A stretch of DNA of 64,000 nt from UBA4951 sp963616935. Its GTDB lineage: Bacteria > Bacillota_I > Bacilli_A > RFN20 > CAG-826. Of this stretch, positions 25,660 through 34,479 are shown piece by piece. Position 1 is the first letter of the stretch. Each line of letters starts with the position of its first letter. Under the pieces are notes generated by a model. That model searched no databases, was not told where the DNA came from, and saw only the letters and a program-made list of their open reading frames with translations. The stretch covers positions 161,625-225,624 of the forward strand of contig CAVEMS010000003.1 of assembly GCA_963616935.1 (NCBI GenBank), in the 5' to 3' direction. The position numbers and the translations under genes are program-made.

Positions 25660-28014
25660 ATGAATAGGAATGGATATTTCGGGAAAGAAGCAGGCGAATA
25701 TGTTTTGAATAAGATTCCAGAGGCCGGTTTGTATGAGTACATTTACAAGAACGATGGCATTTTGCTGAAAGTCGATCAATACGGCATTCAAATGTGTCAA
25801 ATTGAGCCGCCTGTAGGGGTGGCTTTAGTGAAAAGGGAGAAGCGCGAGATCTCTTCTCCAGTCAAAATCTATATATCCTATGACGACAAAGTTGTGGATA
25901 ACTTTGCCATCCATAAGGCCAATGCGATAGAAGTGGACTATAAACCTGCGAAGGCGGTCTATTCGCTCGACTTTGATGGGATCAAAACGAAGACGGAATT
26001 GTTTGTTCCGGCGGATGGCAAAAGGTTTGTGATGACCCTAGCGATTCTGAATACCAGTGATCAAGCGAAAGAAATGAAGATAATGCCATGCGTTTACCCA
26101 TACGTGAACGAACTACTGATGGCTCCGTGGGATAAGCCGGAATGGTATACGAAGACGAATTATCTCAAAGACGAATATCCGACGTTTCTCACCACCCGTT
26201 ATAGCGTCCAAGGCAAAAAAGAAGAACGAAGATATTTTTCGATGTCGACGAACATGTCTCTTTCCTCGCATGAGCTAAGCGAAGAAAGGCTTCTTACGTC
26301 GACAAATAATTTTTCGTCCATTCCTGATGAGATCGGAAAGAAGACGGAAGAGACGGTATACGCTTTCGGACAATGCTTCGCTGGCGTTTCAAAGGTCAGA
26401 TTAGAAGCCAAGTCAAAGGCTACGTATGTCTTTGTTTTTGCCGCATCGATGAAGGAAGAGAATGTTGAATGCGATATTTCCGAGTCGAAAAAATATTTTG
26501 AATGCGAATATAGAAACGACGCGGAAGTGGAAGCGAATAAACGCTTTGAAAAACTTTTTTCGGTGAACAAAGTTAAAACCGAGAATCAAAACTTCGATAA
26601 ATTCGTGAATGAGTTCTTGCCTTTGGAACTTGATTGGGTTTCTTCATTAGACCGAGGCTGGCCGACGGGGATGCGTGGCGTTCGTGACGCCTCCAACGAT
26701 TTCGAAGGCTACATAAGTTACGATAAGGGTAAGTGCCGCGATGTCGTAACGAACATCTTTTCCAAACAAAGAAGTGATGGTTGGTATCCACGCCAAGTGC
26801 CCTTTGGCGATAGCGAGAAATTCGATCTTCGCCATTTCGTAGACAGCGCCTGCTTCTTTACCGAATACGTGTATGACTATCTCGCCATGACTGATGATTG
26901 GAGCGTCTTAGAAGAGCGATATGGCTATTACGACGACAAGAATAAGATTGAAACCGGTTATGACCACTTGAGAAAAGGCGTCGAATATCTGACAAAAAAA
27001 GAGAACGTTGGTGAACATGGCTTGGTTAAGATGCAAGGCGGAGATTGGCTAGATTGCCTAAATGGCGCAGGCGTTAAGGGCCGTGGCGAAAGCGTAATGG
27101 TTTCTTGCCAGCTTATGATGAGTTTGGAATATTTGGCTGAAATTTCCAAAAAACTCGGCAAATCGCCAACGGAATATCTTGAATTTAGAGACAAATTGAA
27201 AGCAGCGATAAATGCTGCCGCATATAATTCGCACGGTTTCTATAATGCGGTTTTTACCGATAATGGCGAGTGGATTCTCTCCGAAAAGGATCCAGATGGC
27301 GAAAGACGTATCTACGTTCCGACGAACGCTTACGCGATTATCTCAAAGGCGGCCGAAGGGAAAGAGGAAGAGGTCATTTCGAATATCGAAAGCCTTAAGA
27401 CAGAAGACGGATATCGCCTTTTCTCGGAGCCTTTCGGAATGAAAAGCATCCAAGGCATCGGCAAAATGGGAACTGGCGATTTCCAGCCCTTCTTCGCCGA
27501 GAACGCCAGCGTCTATAACCACGGTTCCCAATTGTTCTATTTGCGGGCGTTATCTCAAGCCGGCGACTATTCGAAAATCTATGACGTTTTGAATTTCGCG
27601 ATGCCGTTTGACGAGGCCAAACATCCCGAAGAAAGGATTTGCGCGGCCCCGTATGCCGTAACGAATTGCTATCACTTGGTTCCTTCTTTCTATGGGAGGA
27701 CGGGTTTCTCTTTCTTGACTGGCAGTGTGGCGATGATCCAAAGAGCGGTTTATCAATGGGTGTTCGGCGTTCGTTATACTCTAAACGCGATCGAGATTAA
27801 GCCGTGCGTTCCAAAGGAATATTCGAATGCCGAGATTTCAATGGAAACGTTCGGCAAAAACATTCGAGTGAAATATATCGGATACGGCAATAAAATCGCA
27901 AAAGCCATGCTAAATGGCCGACCGATTTCCCTAAGTGATGGTATTTTGAAAATCGCGAAGAAGGATATCGAAAACTTAAATGAAATCGAAATCCAAATAG
28001 CCTTAATAGGCTAA
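25660..28014 (+). CDS. GH94-like glycoside phosphorylase / glycosyltransferase-36 family
   Basis: Inverting phosphorylase of the cellobiose/chitobiose phosphorylase type, cutting a disaccharide with phosphate. The 784 residues show the N-terminal beta-sandwich and the alpha/alpha barrel with GMRGVRDASNDFEGY (about 338-352), QRSDGWYPRQVPFGDSEKFDLRHFVDS and the putative catalytic acid in GGDWLDCLNGAG (about 464-475; family NGDWND). HGSQLFYLRAL near 620 is also typical. Substrate (beta-1,2-, beta-1,3-, beta-1,4-glucoside or mannoside) cannot be told. GGGAGAGG precedes the ATG. It may work with the GPH transporter at 30980. Confidence 0.82.
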   Translation: MNRNGYFGKEAGEYVLNKIPEAGLYEYIYKNDGILLKVDQYGIQMCQIEPPVGVALVKREKREISSPVKIYISYDDKVVDNFAIHKANAIEVDYKPAKAVYSLDFDGIKTKTELFVPADGKRFVMTLAILNTSDQAKEMKIMPCVYPYVNELLMAPWDKPEWYTKTNYLKDEYPTFLTTRYSVQGKKEERRYFSMSTNMSLSSHELSEERLLTSTNNFSSIPDEIGKKTEETVYAFGQCFAGVSKVRLEAKSKATYVFVFAASMKEENVECDISESKKYFECEYRNDAEVEANKRFEKLFSVNKVKTENQNFDKFVNEFLPLELDWVSSLDRGWPTGMRGVRDASNDFEGYISYDKGKCRDVVTNIFSKQRSDGWYPRQVPFGDSEKFDLRHFVDSACFFTEYVYDYLAMTDDWSVLEERYGYYDDKNKIETGYDHLRKGVEYLTKKENVGEHGLVKMQGGDWLDCLNGAGVKGRGESVMVSCQLMMSLEYLAEISKKLGKSPTEYLEFRDKLKAAINAAAYNSHGFYNAVFTDNGEWILSEKDPDGERRIYVPTNAYAIISKAAEGKEEEVISNIESLKTEDGYRLFSEPFGMKSIQGIGKMGTGDFQPFFAENASVYNHGSQLFYLRALSQAGDYSKIYDVLNFAMPFDEAKHPEERICAAPYAVTNCYHLVPSFYGRTGFSFLTGSVAMIQRAVYQWVFGVRYTLNAIEIKPCVPKEYSNAEISMETFGKNIRVKYIGYGNKIAKAMLNGRPISLSDGILKIAKKDIENLNEIEIQIALIG

Positions 28015-28082
28015 TGTTGAATTTAGTTTTTTAGTATTTTCCGTCTTTGTGCTATATTGCAGTGACGAAAAGGAGCATTTTT

Positions 28083-29306
28083 ATGGAAGAGAAAGAGAAT
28101 GTCGCGGTTCCCGCTGAGGAAAAGAAACCTCAAGAGACCGAGGTCAAAGATAATGCTGAAGTCATATCCGAACCCGAGAGCGATTTTGCCGACGAGATGA
28201 AGAAGCCAGAGCCTGAGCCAGTCAAAGAAGAGGTTAAGGAAGAAAAGAAGGAAGAAATCGATCTTTATTTGGAGAAAGAGGAAACGAAACCGATCGAGGA
28301 GCCAAAGGAGGAAAAACCTGAGGAACCTGAAGAAAGCAAAGAAGGCGACAAGAAAAAGAAGAAATCGAAACCGGCTCCGGTTAAATACGTTTACGATGAT
28401 GAAAATCTCCAAAACATCGAAAACGAGAGGCTTGAGTTCAACAAGAAATACAAGAAGAACAACCTCTGGAAATGGTTGGTCACTTTCGGGTGCTTGGCTT
28501 TGATTGTCTTAGGTTGGGCGCTTACTGCGATCCCTTCGGTCAATGAGGCCCTTAAGTCCGTAAACGCTCAATTCCCAATGTATTTCACTCTTATCTTCGT
28601 CGCGGTGTCCTTGGTTGTTTTGCTGGTGTTTAGCAGCTTCTTTAAAAAAGGCATCGACAAGGACATGAAAGTGTACTTCAAGAAATTCTATGAACTACAG
28701 AACGCCTACATATATCCGGCCGAATGCCAAAACATCGAAGGCGATGTCGATTCGAAATTGGATGAAGCCAAATTAAAAGAGTCCGCATTATATAAGGACG
28801 TGTACAAAGTCGGCAGCCGCGCTTGCCTTAGCTTCAATTACGATGGGAAGAAGATCGTCATCAGCGATGCGGCCGCTCAAGTGCAGGACAAAAAAGCCTT
28901 AAGGACCGTTTTCGTTGGTAAGTTCTTATATTTCGAGAATTCCTATAAAGGCGACGACATCCTTATTTACTTCAAAGGGAATAAACGCGCTTTGCCGCCG
29001 ACGAATTTGGCGGGGAGAGATGTCTATAAGGATTCCAAAACGATGGTCATCTATGGCCCGACTGGAACCAAGAAGGTTTTGACGATGAAAGTCCAAAAGG
29101 CGTTGAATGCTTTCGAAACGAACGCGACTTTTGTCGACATGGCCATCTCCATTCGTGAAGGAATGACTTACATCGCGATGGGTTATGAAGACGATTTGAT
29201 GGTTTTGCCGCTTGAGAAGCCGTTCAATCCTGCTCCGACCAAAGAAGCGAAGAAGAACGTCGCCCAGATAATCGATTTGATTTCAGCGCTTAGCGCCAAA
29301 GAGTAA
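28083..29306 (+). CDS. DUF3137-like membrane protein with a long charged N-terminus
   Basis: 407 residues in three parts: an N-terminal disordered stretch of about 100 residues made almost only of Glu, Lys and Pro, two membrane helices (about 135-155 and 168-190), and a C-terminal cytoplasmic domain of about 210 residues (FKKFYELQNAYIYPAECQ onward). The two helices followed by this domain resemble DUF3137 proteins; homology is my judgement and not certain. AAGGAG lies before the ATG at 28083, with TATATT about 30 nt upstream. A terminator follows. Function unknown. Confidence 0.65.
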   Translation: MEEKENVAVPAEEKKPQETEVKDNAEVISEPESDFADEMKKPEPEPVKEEVKEEKKEEIDLYLEKEETKPIEEPKEEKPEEPEESKEGDKKKKKSKPAPVKYVYDDENLQNIENERLEFNKKYKKNNLWKWLVTFGCLALIVLGWALTAIPSVNEALKSVNAQFPMYFTLIFVAVSLVVLLVFSSFFKKGIDKDMKVYFKKFYELQNAYIYPAECQNIEGDVDSKLDEAKLKESALYKDVYKVGSRACLSFNYDGKKIVISDAAAQVQDKKALRTVFVGKFLYFENSYKGDDILIYFKGNKRALPPTNLAGRDVYKDSKTMVIYGPTGTKKVLTMKVQKALNAFETNATFVDMAISIREGMTYIAMGYEDDLMVLPLEKPFNPAPTKEAKKNVAQIIDLISALSAKE

Positions 29307-29312
29307 GCGAGT

Positions 29313-29353
29313 TAACGCCATCTTTCGACATTGTCGCTTGATGGCGTTTTTGT
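29313..29353 (+). terminator. Terminator after the DUF3137-like gene
   Basis: AACGCCATC pairs with GATGGCGTT with a 17-nt loop, followed by TTTTGTTTTG. It insulates the repeat-array promoter that comes next. Confidence 0.8.
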
Positions 29354-29385
29354 TTTGTCTGGTAAGCCGTTGCAATGATTTTTTT

Positions 29386-29475
29386 GCTCCAAACTTGCGG
29401 TTTATTTCGCTCCAAACTTGCGGTTTATTTTGCTCCAAACTTGCGGTTTATTTCGCTCCAAACTTGCGGTTTTGG
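29386..29475 (+). repeat. Four tandem 23-bp direct repeats in front of the DUF4143 ATPase gene
   Basis: Units begin at 29386, 29409, 29432 and 29455 and share GCTCCAAACTTGCGGTTT with almost no variation (one C/T change in the spacer; the last unit diverges after GGTTTT). The array ends about 35 nt before the start codon, directly over the promoter region (TATATTATAAAA at 29484-29496). The regular period and position suggest an operator, probably bound by the ATPase itself. Confidence 0.85.
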
Positions 29476-29510
29476 TATTTTCGATATATTATAAAACGGA
29501 GGAAATACCG

Positions 29511-30815
29511 ATGGAAAACAAGAAAAAATACATTCCCCGTATGGTTGATGGAGAATTGGACTTTTATTTAAGAAGTGTCGGCGGCGTTCTGATCGTTGGA
29601 CCGAAGTGGTGCGGAAAATCAACAACGGCTAAAAAACATGCTCGGACCGTAATAGATTTGTTGAAAAGGAAAGAGCGCGAGCAATATGTTAAATTAGCCA
29701 AGGAAGCGCCGGAAGTGCTATTGAATTCTGGCCCTAAGCCAATATTAATTGATGAATGGCAAGTCATTTCTTTCATATGGAATTCTTTGAAAGAAGAGAT
29801 AGATGAAAACGGCGATTTCGGCCAATATATATTGACGGGGAGCGCCACAGACAATACTCGTGACGACGGATTGTCTGGAGAGATTAACGAAAGACACACG
29901 GGAACCGGACGAGTCATTAAAAAAATGATGAGGACAATGTCTCTTTATGAAAGCGGAGACAGTAATGGCAGCGTTTCTATTTCCTCACTAAAGAAAAATC
30001 AATTTAAGGCTTCGTTTTGTCAGAACGGCATCTTTGATTATGCGTATTTTCTTTGCCGCGGTGGATGGCCTTTAGCCATTGGGAGGGAAAAGGATGTTGC
30101 GCTTCAACAAGCTAAGACCTTTTTCAATGGCCTTGTCTCCGAGGATCTATTTTCTCTGAAAGACGTGCCTCTAAGGAGGGATGAGGATAGAGCAAGGAGA
30201 ATGTTAAGATCGTACGCTAGAAGTGTATCAACTGAAGCGTCAAACGAATCCATTAAAGCGGATTTGAAAGAAAACGGCGAAGAGATCGATAAAGACACCT
30301 TCAGCAAATATCTATTGGCGTTGAGTAGACTCTATGTAACGGAGGAGTTAGAGGCTTGGAACCCCAATCTTAGAAGCAAAACGGCGATAAGAGAGAAAAA
30401 CACGCGCCATTTCGTCGACCCTTCGATTGCGGCCGCCGCTTTAAACGCCACTCCGGAAAATATATTTAACGATATGAAAACTTTTAGCTTGCTCTTTGAA
30501 GAACTAGTTATCAGGGATTTGAGGATCTATTGCGATTCTATTGGCGGGACCGTCTATCACTATCGTGACCATAACGACAGAGAAGCCGACGCTGTAATTC
30601 AGTTCAATGACGATTCCTGGGCTTTGGTCGAAGTTAAGTTGACTGACCAAGAGCAAATTAAAGAAGCATCGAAGAAACTTGTTGATTTGGCAAATGACAT
30701 CGATAACAGCCTGCATCCGAAACCTAGTTTTCTTTTAATCGTTACGGCTGGCAAAGCCGCTTATCGCGACGAAAACGGAGTTTATGTCGTCCCGCTTGGG
30801 TGTCTAAAGAATTAA
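29511..30815 (+). CDS. AAA-type ATPase with C-terminal DUF4143 (nuclease-fold) domain
   Basis: The 434-residue protein has the features of the large DUF4143 ATPase family: GELDFYLRSVGGVLIVGPKWCGKST with Walker A (about 26-35), Walker B PILIDEWQ (about 76-83), sensor YILTGSA (about 107-113), a helical part, and a C-terminal domain with D-x16-E-x-K type residues (EADAVIQFNDDSWALVEVKL, about 366-385). The domain resembles a PD-(D/E)XK fold. Its biological role is not established. GGAGG precedes the ATG. It stands alone behind four direct repeats and the DUF3137 terminator, which fits an autoregulated gene. Confidence 0.9.
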   Translation: MENKKKYIPRMVDGELDFYLRSVGGVLIVGPKWCGKSTTAKKHARTVIDLLKRKEREQYVKLAKEAPEVLLNSGPKPILIDEWQVISFIWNSLKEEIDENGDFGQYILTGSATDNTRDDGLSGEINERHTGTGRVIKKMMRTMSLYESGDSNGSVSISSLKKNQFKASFCQNGIFDYAYFLCRGGWPLAIGREKDVALQQAKTFFNGLVSEDLFSLKDVPLRRDEDRARRMLRSYARSVSTEASNESIKADLKENGEEIDKDTFSKYLLALSRLYVTEELEAWNPNLRSKTAIREKNTRHFVDPSIAAAALNATPENIFNDMKTFSLLFEELVIRDLRIYCDSIGGTVYHYRDHNDREADAVIQFNDDSWALVEVKLTDQEQIKEASKKLVDLANDIDNSLHPKPSFLLIVTAGKAAYRDENGVYVVPLGCLKN

Positions 30816-30856
30816 TCGCAAAATATTTGACGGTTCGTTTTCTTGGCTGTCGATTG

Positions 30857-30885
30857 TTGCAAAAATTTTGATGCGCGAATATAGT
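30857..30885 (+). promoter_or_regulatory. Promoter of the GPH transporter gene
   Basis: TTGCAA (30857-30862), a 17-nt spacer and TATAGT (30880-30885). The leader is about 88 nt. No clear operator palindrome was found in it. Confidence 0.5.
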
Positions 30886-30979
30886 TTTCCTAACGAAAAA
30901 GATACGTCTCTTTCTCTAGCAAGCGGTTTCTTTTGCTCCCAATGTTAGTCGAGCGCGTATCGGAAAGAAGGATATTCGT

Positions 30980-32647
30980 ATGCATATCGCTCGATCGTAT
31001 GAAGGAAACAAGGTGCCTCGTTTCACCAAGTGGTTTTACCCTTGGAGCACTTTATTCCGTGACATGTGCTATACGTTGGTTGGGACATTCTTGCTCCAAT
31101 ACACGTATACGTCAGGCGTTTTAAGCTCTGATTTGGCAACCTATCAAACGCAGATGCATATCATCACCATAGCCATGATGGTTTGCTTGGTGTGGGACGG
31201 ATTAAACGATCCGATCATGGGTTTCATAGTTGAGAAGTTCAATTTCAAGTTAGGGAAATACCGACCGTGGATCTTGATTGGAGCAATCGGTAACGCTATA
31301 TCGGTCATCCTTTTGTTCACTCTCCGTTTCGAAGGAACGGATGGCTGGGGATATGTCGCATCGATGATTGTTTTCTACATTCTATGGGACACTTTCTTCA
31401 CGATGAACGACATTGGCTATTGGTCGATGTTGCCTTCGCTTACGAACGATCCGAAGGAAAGGGCGAAGCTTACGACTAACGTCTCAATCGCGGCTTCAAT
31501 CGGCACCGTCATAATGAACGTCGTTTGCTTTATCGCTCCGACTTCCTTTGGAATCGGTGCAGCTGGCGCTTATAAAATCGTCGCCATCGTTTCCGCCACG
31601 TTGTTCCTAATTGTTCAAGCCATCGTCTTCTTCTTTTGCCAAGAGAAGAAGAGAGACGTCGTGCAAGAGGAAGTATCGAGTAAATCGCATTTCTTGGATC
31701 TATTCAAAATCGTTTGGAAGAACAAACAGCTTTTGTATGTTGTTATTGGTTTAGGCCTATATTATTTCGCTTCGTTCATTTTGACTGGCATTGGACAAAA
31801 CTATTTCTATATGGTCTTTGGATATGCGTCGGGTGGATATGTTGCCGTCGCCGTCAGCGCTTTCTATATCCTAGGAACCGTATTGGCTCAGGTTTTCTAT
31901 CCGTGGCTATCGAAGAAATTCTCGAAACAAACGTTGCTCACCGCGACTTTTACGGTCATAACGTTGGGGTATATCGCTTTCTTTTTACTAGCGTTCCCGT
32001 TATTCGGTGAGCATCCATTGGCTTATACCGAGCCTTTGGCGAGCACCGCTTCCGGTGCGGCGGATGGGAATCTTCTTGGCTTCGTTTTCGCTGGTCCGAT
32101 GTGGCTATATTACGTTCCGGCCATCTTCTTCTTCGCGGCTTCTGGGTTGTATTACCTGGTTGTTCTCGTAATGTTCCAAGACGCTATCGACTATAACGAG
32201 TGGAAATATGGCGAAAGGAAGGAATCGATCTGTTTCGCCTGGCGTCCATTGGACGTCAAGTTGGCTTCTGGGCTCAATATCGGATTACGTAACTTAGTGT
32301 TCGTTTCGACCGGTACCATGGCCTTCATCAACGTTATTAGCAACATGGAAGGCCTAAAAAATGGCGGCGCTTTCGGGGCAGATGGTTCTAGCGAATACAC
32401 GATGGATGGTGCGACTAACACATTCAGCGGCTTCTTGGAGCAGTCACGCGGAGAGATTACTTCGAACCAACTCGTCATCTTCGGCGTTATTGTGATCGGC
32501 GTTATATTGGTTGCATATACGGCGTCATACTTGCTGTTGCACTTCGGATTCAAGGTTGACGAAAAGATGGAAGAGCAAATCGTCAAAGAACTCGAAGAAA
32601 GACATGCTGAGCACGAAAAGGAGGCTGCTGAAGCGGCGTCTTTATAA
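30980..32647 (+). CDS. GPH-family sugar:cation symporter (MelB-like)
   Basis: A 555-residue major-facilitator-like transporter with about 12 membrane helices. It carries the glycoside-pentoside-hexuronide pattern: an Asp-containing helix I-II region, VWDGLNDPIMGFIVEKFNFKLGKYRPWIL (about 74-102; the D-x-x-x-D and loop 2-3 signature), and a second Asn/Asp motif in the central loop, with a long C-terminal charged tail. The sugar is not predictable. A weak AAGGAT site precedes the ATG. It may import the substrate of the GH94-like phosphorylase or of the lost GH38 enzyme. Confidence 0.88.
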   Translation: MHIARSYEGNKVPRFTKWFYPWSTLFRDMCYTLVGTFLLQYTYTSGVLSSDLATYQTQMHIITIAMMVCLVWDGLNDPIMGFIVEKFNFKLGKYRPWILIGAIGNAISVILLFTLRFEGTDGWGYVASMIVFYILWDTFFTMNDIGYWSMLPSLTNDPKERAKLTTNVSIAASIGTVIMNVVCFIAPTSFGIGAAGAYKIVAIVSATLFLIVQAIVFFFCQEKKRDVVQEEVSSKSHFLDLFKIVWKNKQLLYVVIGLGLYYFASFILTGIGQNYFYMVFGYASGGYVAVAVSAFYILGTVLAQVFYPWLSKKFSKQTLLTATFTVITLGYIAFFLLAFPLFGEHPLAYTEPLASTASGAADGNLLGFVFAGPMWLYYVPAIFFFAASGLYYLVVLVMFQDAIDYNEWKYGERKESICFAWRPLDVKLASGLNIGLRNLVFVSTGTMAFINVISNMEGLKNGGAFGADGSSEYTMDGATNTFSGFLEQSRGEITSNQLVIFGVIVIGVILVAYTASYLLLHFGFKVDEKMEEQIVKELEERHAEHEKEAAEAASL

Positions 32648-32659
32648 CCTTTAGACTAA

Positions 32660-32692
32660 ACGGTGCCGAAGCATTTTCGGTGCCGTTTTTTT
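32660..32692 (+). terminator. Terminator of the GPH transporter gene
   Basis: An 11-bp stem (ACGGTGCCGAA with TTCGGTGCCGT, two G-U pairs) with loop GCATT, followed by seven T. Confidence 0.85.
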
Positions 32693-32718
32693 GTTGCCGT
32701 TTTTGGTACATGCAAAGA

Positions 32719-32797
32719 CAAAAGTGCTTAAAACTTGTAAATTATGGCTCCAAAAAGTGCTTAAAACTTGTAAGAGCCCGATTTTAAGCCACTTTTT
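32719..32797 (+). repeat. Orphan direct-repeat array (two copies plus an inverted partial copy)
   Basis: AAGTGCTTAAAACTTGTAA occurs at 32721-32739 and again at 32754-32772 (33-bp period; one further A pair is shared on the left). A partial inverted copy (TTTTAAGCCACTTTTTT, 32781-32797) follows. The core AAACTTG is shared with the repeats before the DUF4143 gene at 29386. No ATPase gene follows, only a possible remnant. Confidence 0.75.
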
Positions 32798-32812
32798 TGT
32801 CGGACGCTTGAC

Positions 32813-32909
32813 TATGGACAATATAATTTGCGTTTTTATCGTTTTCGAAGACTCTCTAGATGCGTTTTTCAAAACAGTTGTAGGAGGATTTTTCGTTATT
32901 CGTTTATAA
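32813..32909 (+). pseudogene. Possible N-terminal remnant of a second DUF4143 ATPase
   Basis: From ATG 32813 the frame reads MDNIICVFIVFEDSLDAFF, KTVVGGFFVIRL and stops. The part SLDAFFKTVVGGFFV resembles ELDFYLRSVGGVLIVG of the intact DUF4143 protein, at the same distance from its repeat array (about 40 nt, compared with 35 nt). Everything after the Walker A position is missing. The match is short, so this is a suggestion and could be chance. Confidence 0.3.
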
Positions 32910-32955
32910 TAGTCTTCGAGGGGTTGATTCGTCTGAACGACCCGTTGGGTAATTT

Positions 32956-33516
32956 ATGTTGAGTGAGAATCGTTTTTCTAAATGGATCACCGTCCAAGCT
33001 TATAAGCATGATGGTTTGATACACCGCGAATGGTCGCCGGCCTATCTCGTCTCTGAGACGGATGAGTTTTGGGCCATCGCTTCGAAAGCGTCACTCGTCA
33101 CCGAAAACGATGGGCGTAGATGGCTAACAAAGGAGCCTGCGTTATTCATTCTTTTCAAAAATAGGTGGATGAATATCATTGCCATGATGAAGAGGAAGTC
33201 GGAAGGCATAACTTATTATGCCAACGTGGCGACCCCAACAATCATGGACCAAGGTATTCTTCGTTATATCGATTACGATTTGGATTTGAAATTATTTCCG
33301 GATAAGGCCATCAAAGAACTCGATGAACATGAGTTCGAACGCCATATATTGACTTATGGCTATCCAAAAGATCTGACAGTGGCGATCCGCAAATCGTTCT
33401 ACGAGATAAAGACGATGATGAAAGAAGGAAAATTCCCATTTGACGATAACGAAATATTGGCCTTATATCAGAAGTTCTTGGATGAGAACCATCCCTTTGT
33501 CCCTAAGGCTTCTTAG
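32956..33516 (+). CDS. YgaC/Ntdp-type nucleoside di- and triphosphatase (DUF402)
   Basis: 186 residues with the DUF402 signature: YKHDGLIHREW (about 16-26), a TENDGRRWLTKEPALF segment (about 48-63), ITYYANVATPT and the strongly conserved LRYIDYDLDLKLFPD (about 96-110; Asp residues bind metal). The family hydrolyses nucleoside tri- and diphosphates. Length fits. No good Shine-Dalgarno is seen; a TATAAT at about 32904-32909 would give a leader of roughly 40 nt. Its stop interlocks with that of the convergent reductase (TTAG, 33513-33516). Confidence 0.88.
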   Translation: MLSENRFSKWITVQAYKHDGLIHREWSPAYLVSETDEFWAIASKASLVTENDGRRWLTKEPALFILFKNRWMNIIAMMKRKSEGITYYANVATPTIMDQGILRYIDYDLDLKLFPDKAIKELDEHEFERHILTYGYPKDLTVAIRKSFYEIKTMMKEGKFPFDDNEILALYQKFLDENHPFVPKAS

Positions 33517-34421
33517 TGGTTCTTATACGATTTCGAATTCAGGATGATGTCGATTTCTTCGAATCCCGGCATCATTCTTTTTTTGCGTGAAGAGTCGAAG
33601 CAAACGTCGCCAGCCACGTAAATCCCATCGTCTATTTCATATTCATCATTCGACATGATGCCAAAGCCATCTTTCGAAAGGGGATATCCGAAAGTGGATG
33701 GCACCGGTATTTGACCGTAATTGACGAGCACATAGTCGATTTCCAATGTTTTTAGCGAATGGTCGTTCACGTTTTCGATGACGACGTTCTCTAATCTTCC
33801 TTCTTTCGTGAGTATGGATTTAGGAACGTATGGCAAGAAGGTCGTCACATCGCATCCTTTGATGGTGTCTGCATTGCCGCGGAATTCGGTGCGTCGATGG
33901 ATGAGATAGACTTCGGAAGCCACTTTTGATAGGTCTCTTGACCAGTCGAGTGCGCTATCGCCACCGCCGAAGACGGCGACTTTTTTGCCTTTTAGCGAAA
34001 GAGGATCTTTTAGATCGTATAGGATCTCCGCACATTCTTTTTCGTTTTCTACGCCAAGTGGACGAGGCTCGCTTTCGCCGAGTCCTGTGGTGATTATGAC
34101 TTTATCCGCTAGATACGAATCCGCTTGGGTTTTGACAGCTATTTTTTGATTTTCGTGCGAAATTGACAAGGCTTTTTCGTTAAGATGTATTTTATTCTCG
34201 TCGATTTTGCTCGTTAGTTTTTCGATTATCTCTATGGCTTCGCATTCGCCAAACATCGGAACATCGACGACTAGTTTCTTTGGATATAGGCGCGGTATTT
34301 GCCCGCCGACATGGGATTCGCTTTCAAGAAGAAGGTAATTTTCCTTTCTCTCTTCTAGTTTTGTTGCGGCATATAGACCTACTGGTCCAGCTCCGATTAT
34401 GATGGCATCCAAGTTCTTCAT
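33513..34421 (-). CDS. Ferredoxin/flavodoxin-NADP+ reductase (YumC type)
   Basis: A 302-residue flavoprotein of the thioredoxin-reductase-like fold without the redox CxxC. FAD binding: IIIGAGPVGLYAA (about 6-18) and GIYVAGDVC (about 271-279). NADPH binding: VAVFGGGDSALDWSRDL (about 146-162) and HRRTEF (about 172). Absence of CxxC and the GHVGGQI-like start (SHVGGQIPRLYP) place it with YumC rather than TrxB. It transfers electrons from NADPH to ferredoxin or flavodoxin. It is divergent from tsaE, with only 58 nt between the starts. A TAACAT box nine bases before the ATG hints at a near-leaderless start. Confidence 0.87.
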   Translation of the reverse strand: MKNLDAIIIGAGPVGLYAATKLEERKENYLLLESESHVGGQIPRLYPKKLVVDVPMFGECEAIEIIEKLTSKIDENKIHLNEKALSISHENQKIAVKTQADSYLADKVIITTGLGESEPRPLGVENEKECAEILYDLKDPLSLKGKKVAVFGGGDSALDWSRDLSKVASEVYLIHRRTEFRGNADTIKGCDVTTFLPYVPKSILTKEGRLENVVIENVNDHSLKTLEIDYVLVNYGQIPVPSTFGYPLSKDGFGIMSNDEYEIDDGIYVAGDVCFDSSRKKRMMPGFEEIDIILNSKSYKNH

Positions 34422-34479
34422 ATCTCTAGAATGTTACCATATCGAGAACTATAATTTGCGTGTTGTTTGGAGGAAAGGC

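Noticed and set aside
29386..29475. CRISPR-like repeat array
   Set aside because: Units follow one another without unique spacers, number only four and are 23 bp in period; no cas genes are near. It is a tandem operator-like repeat.
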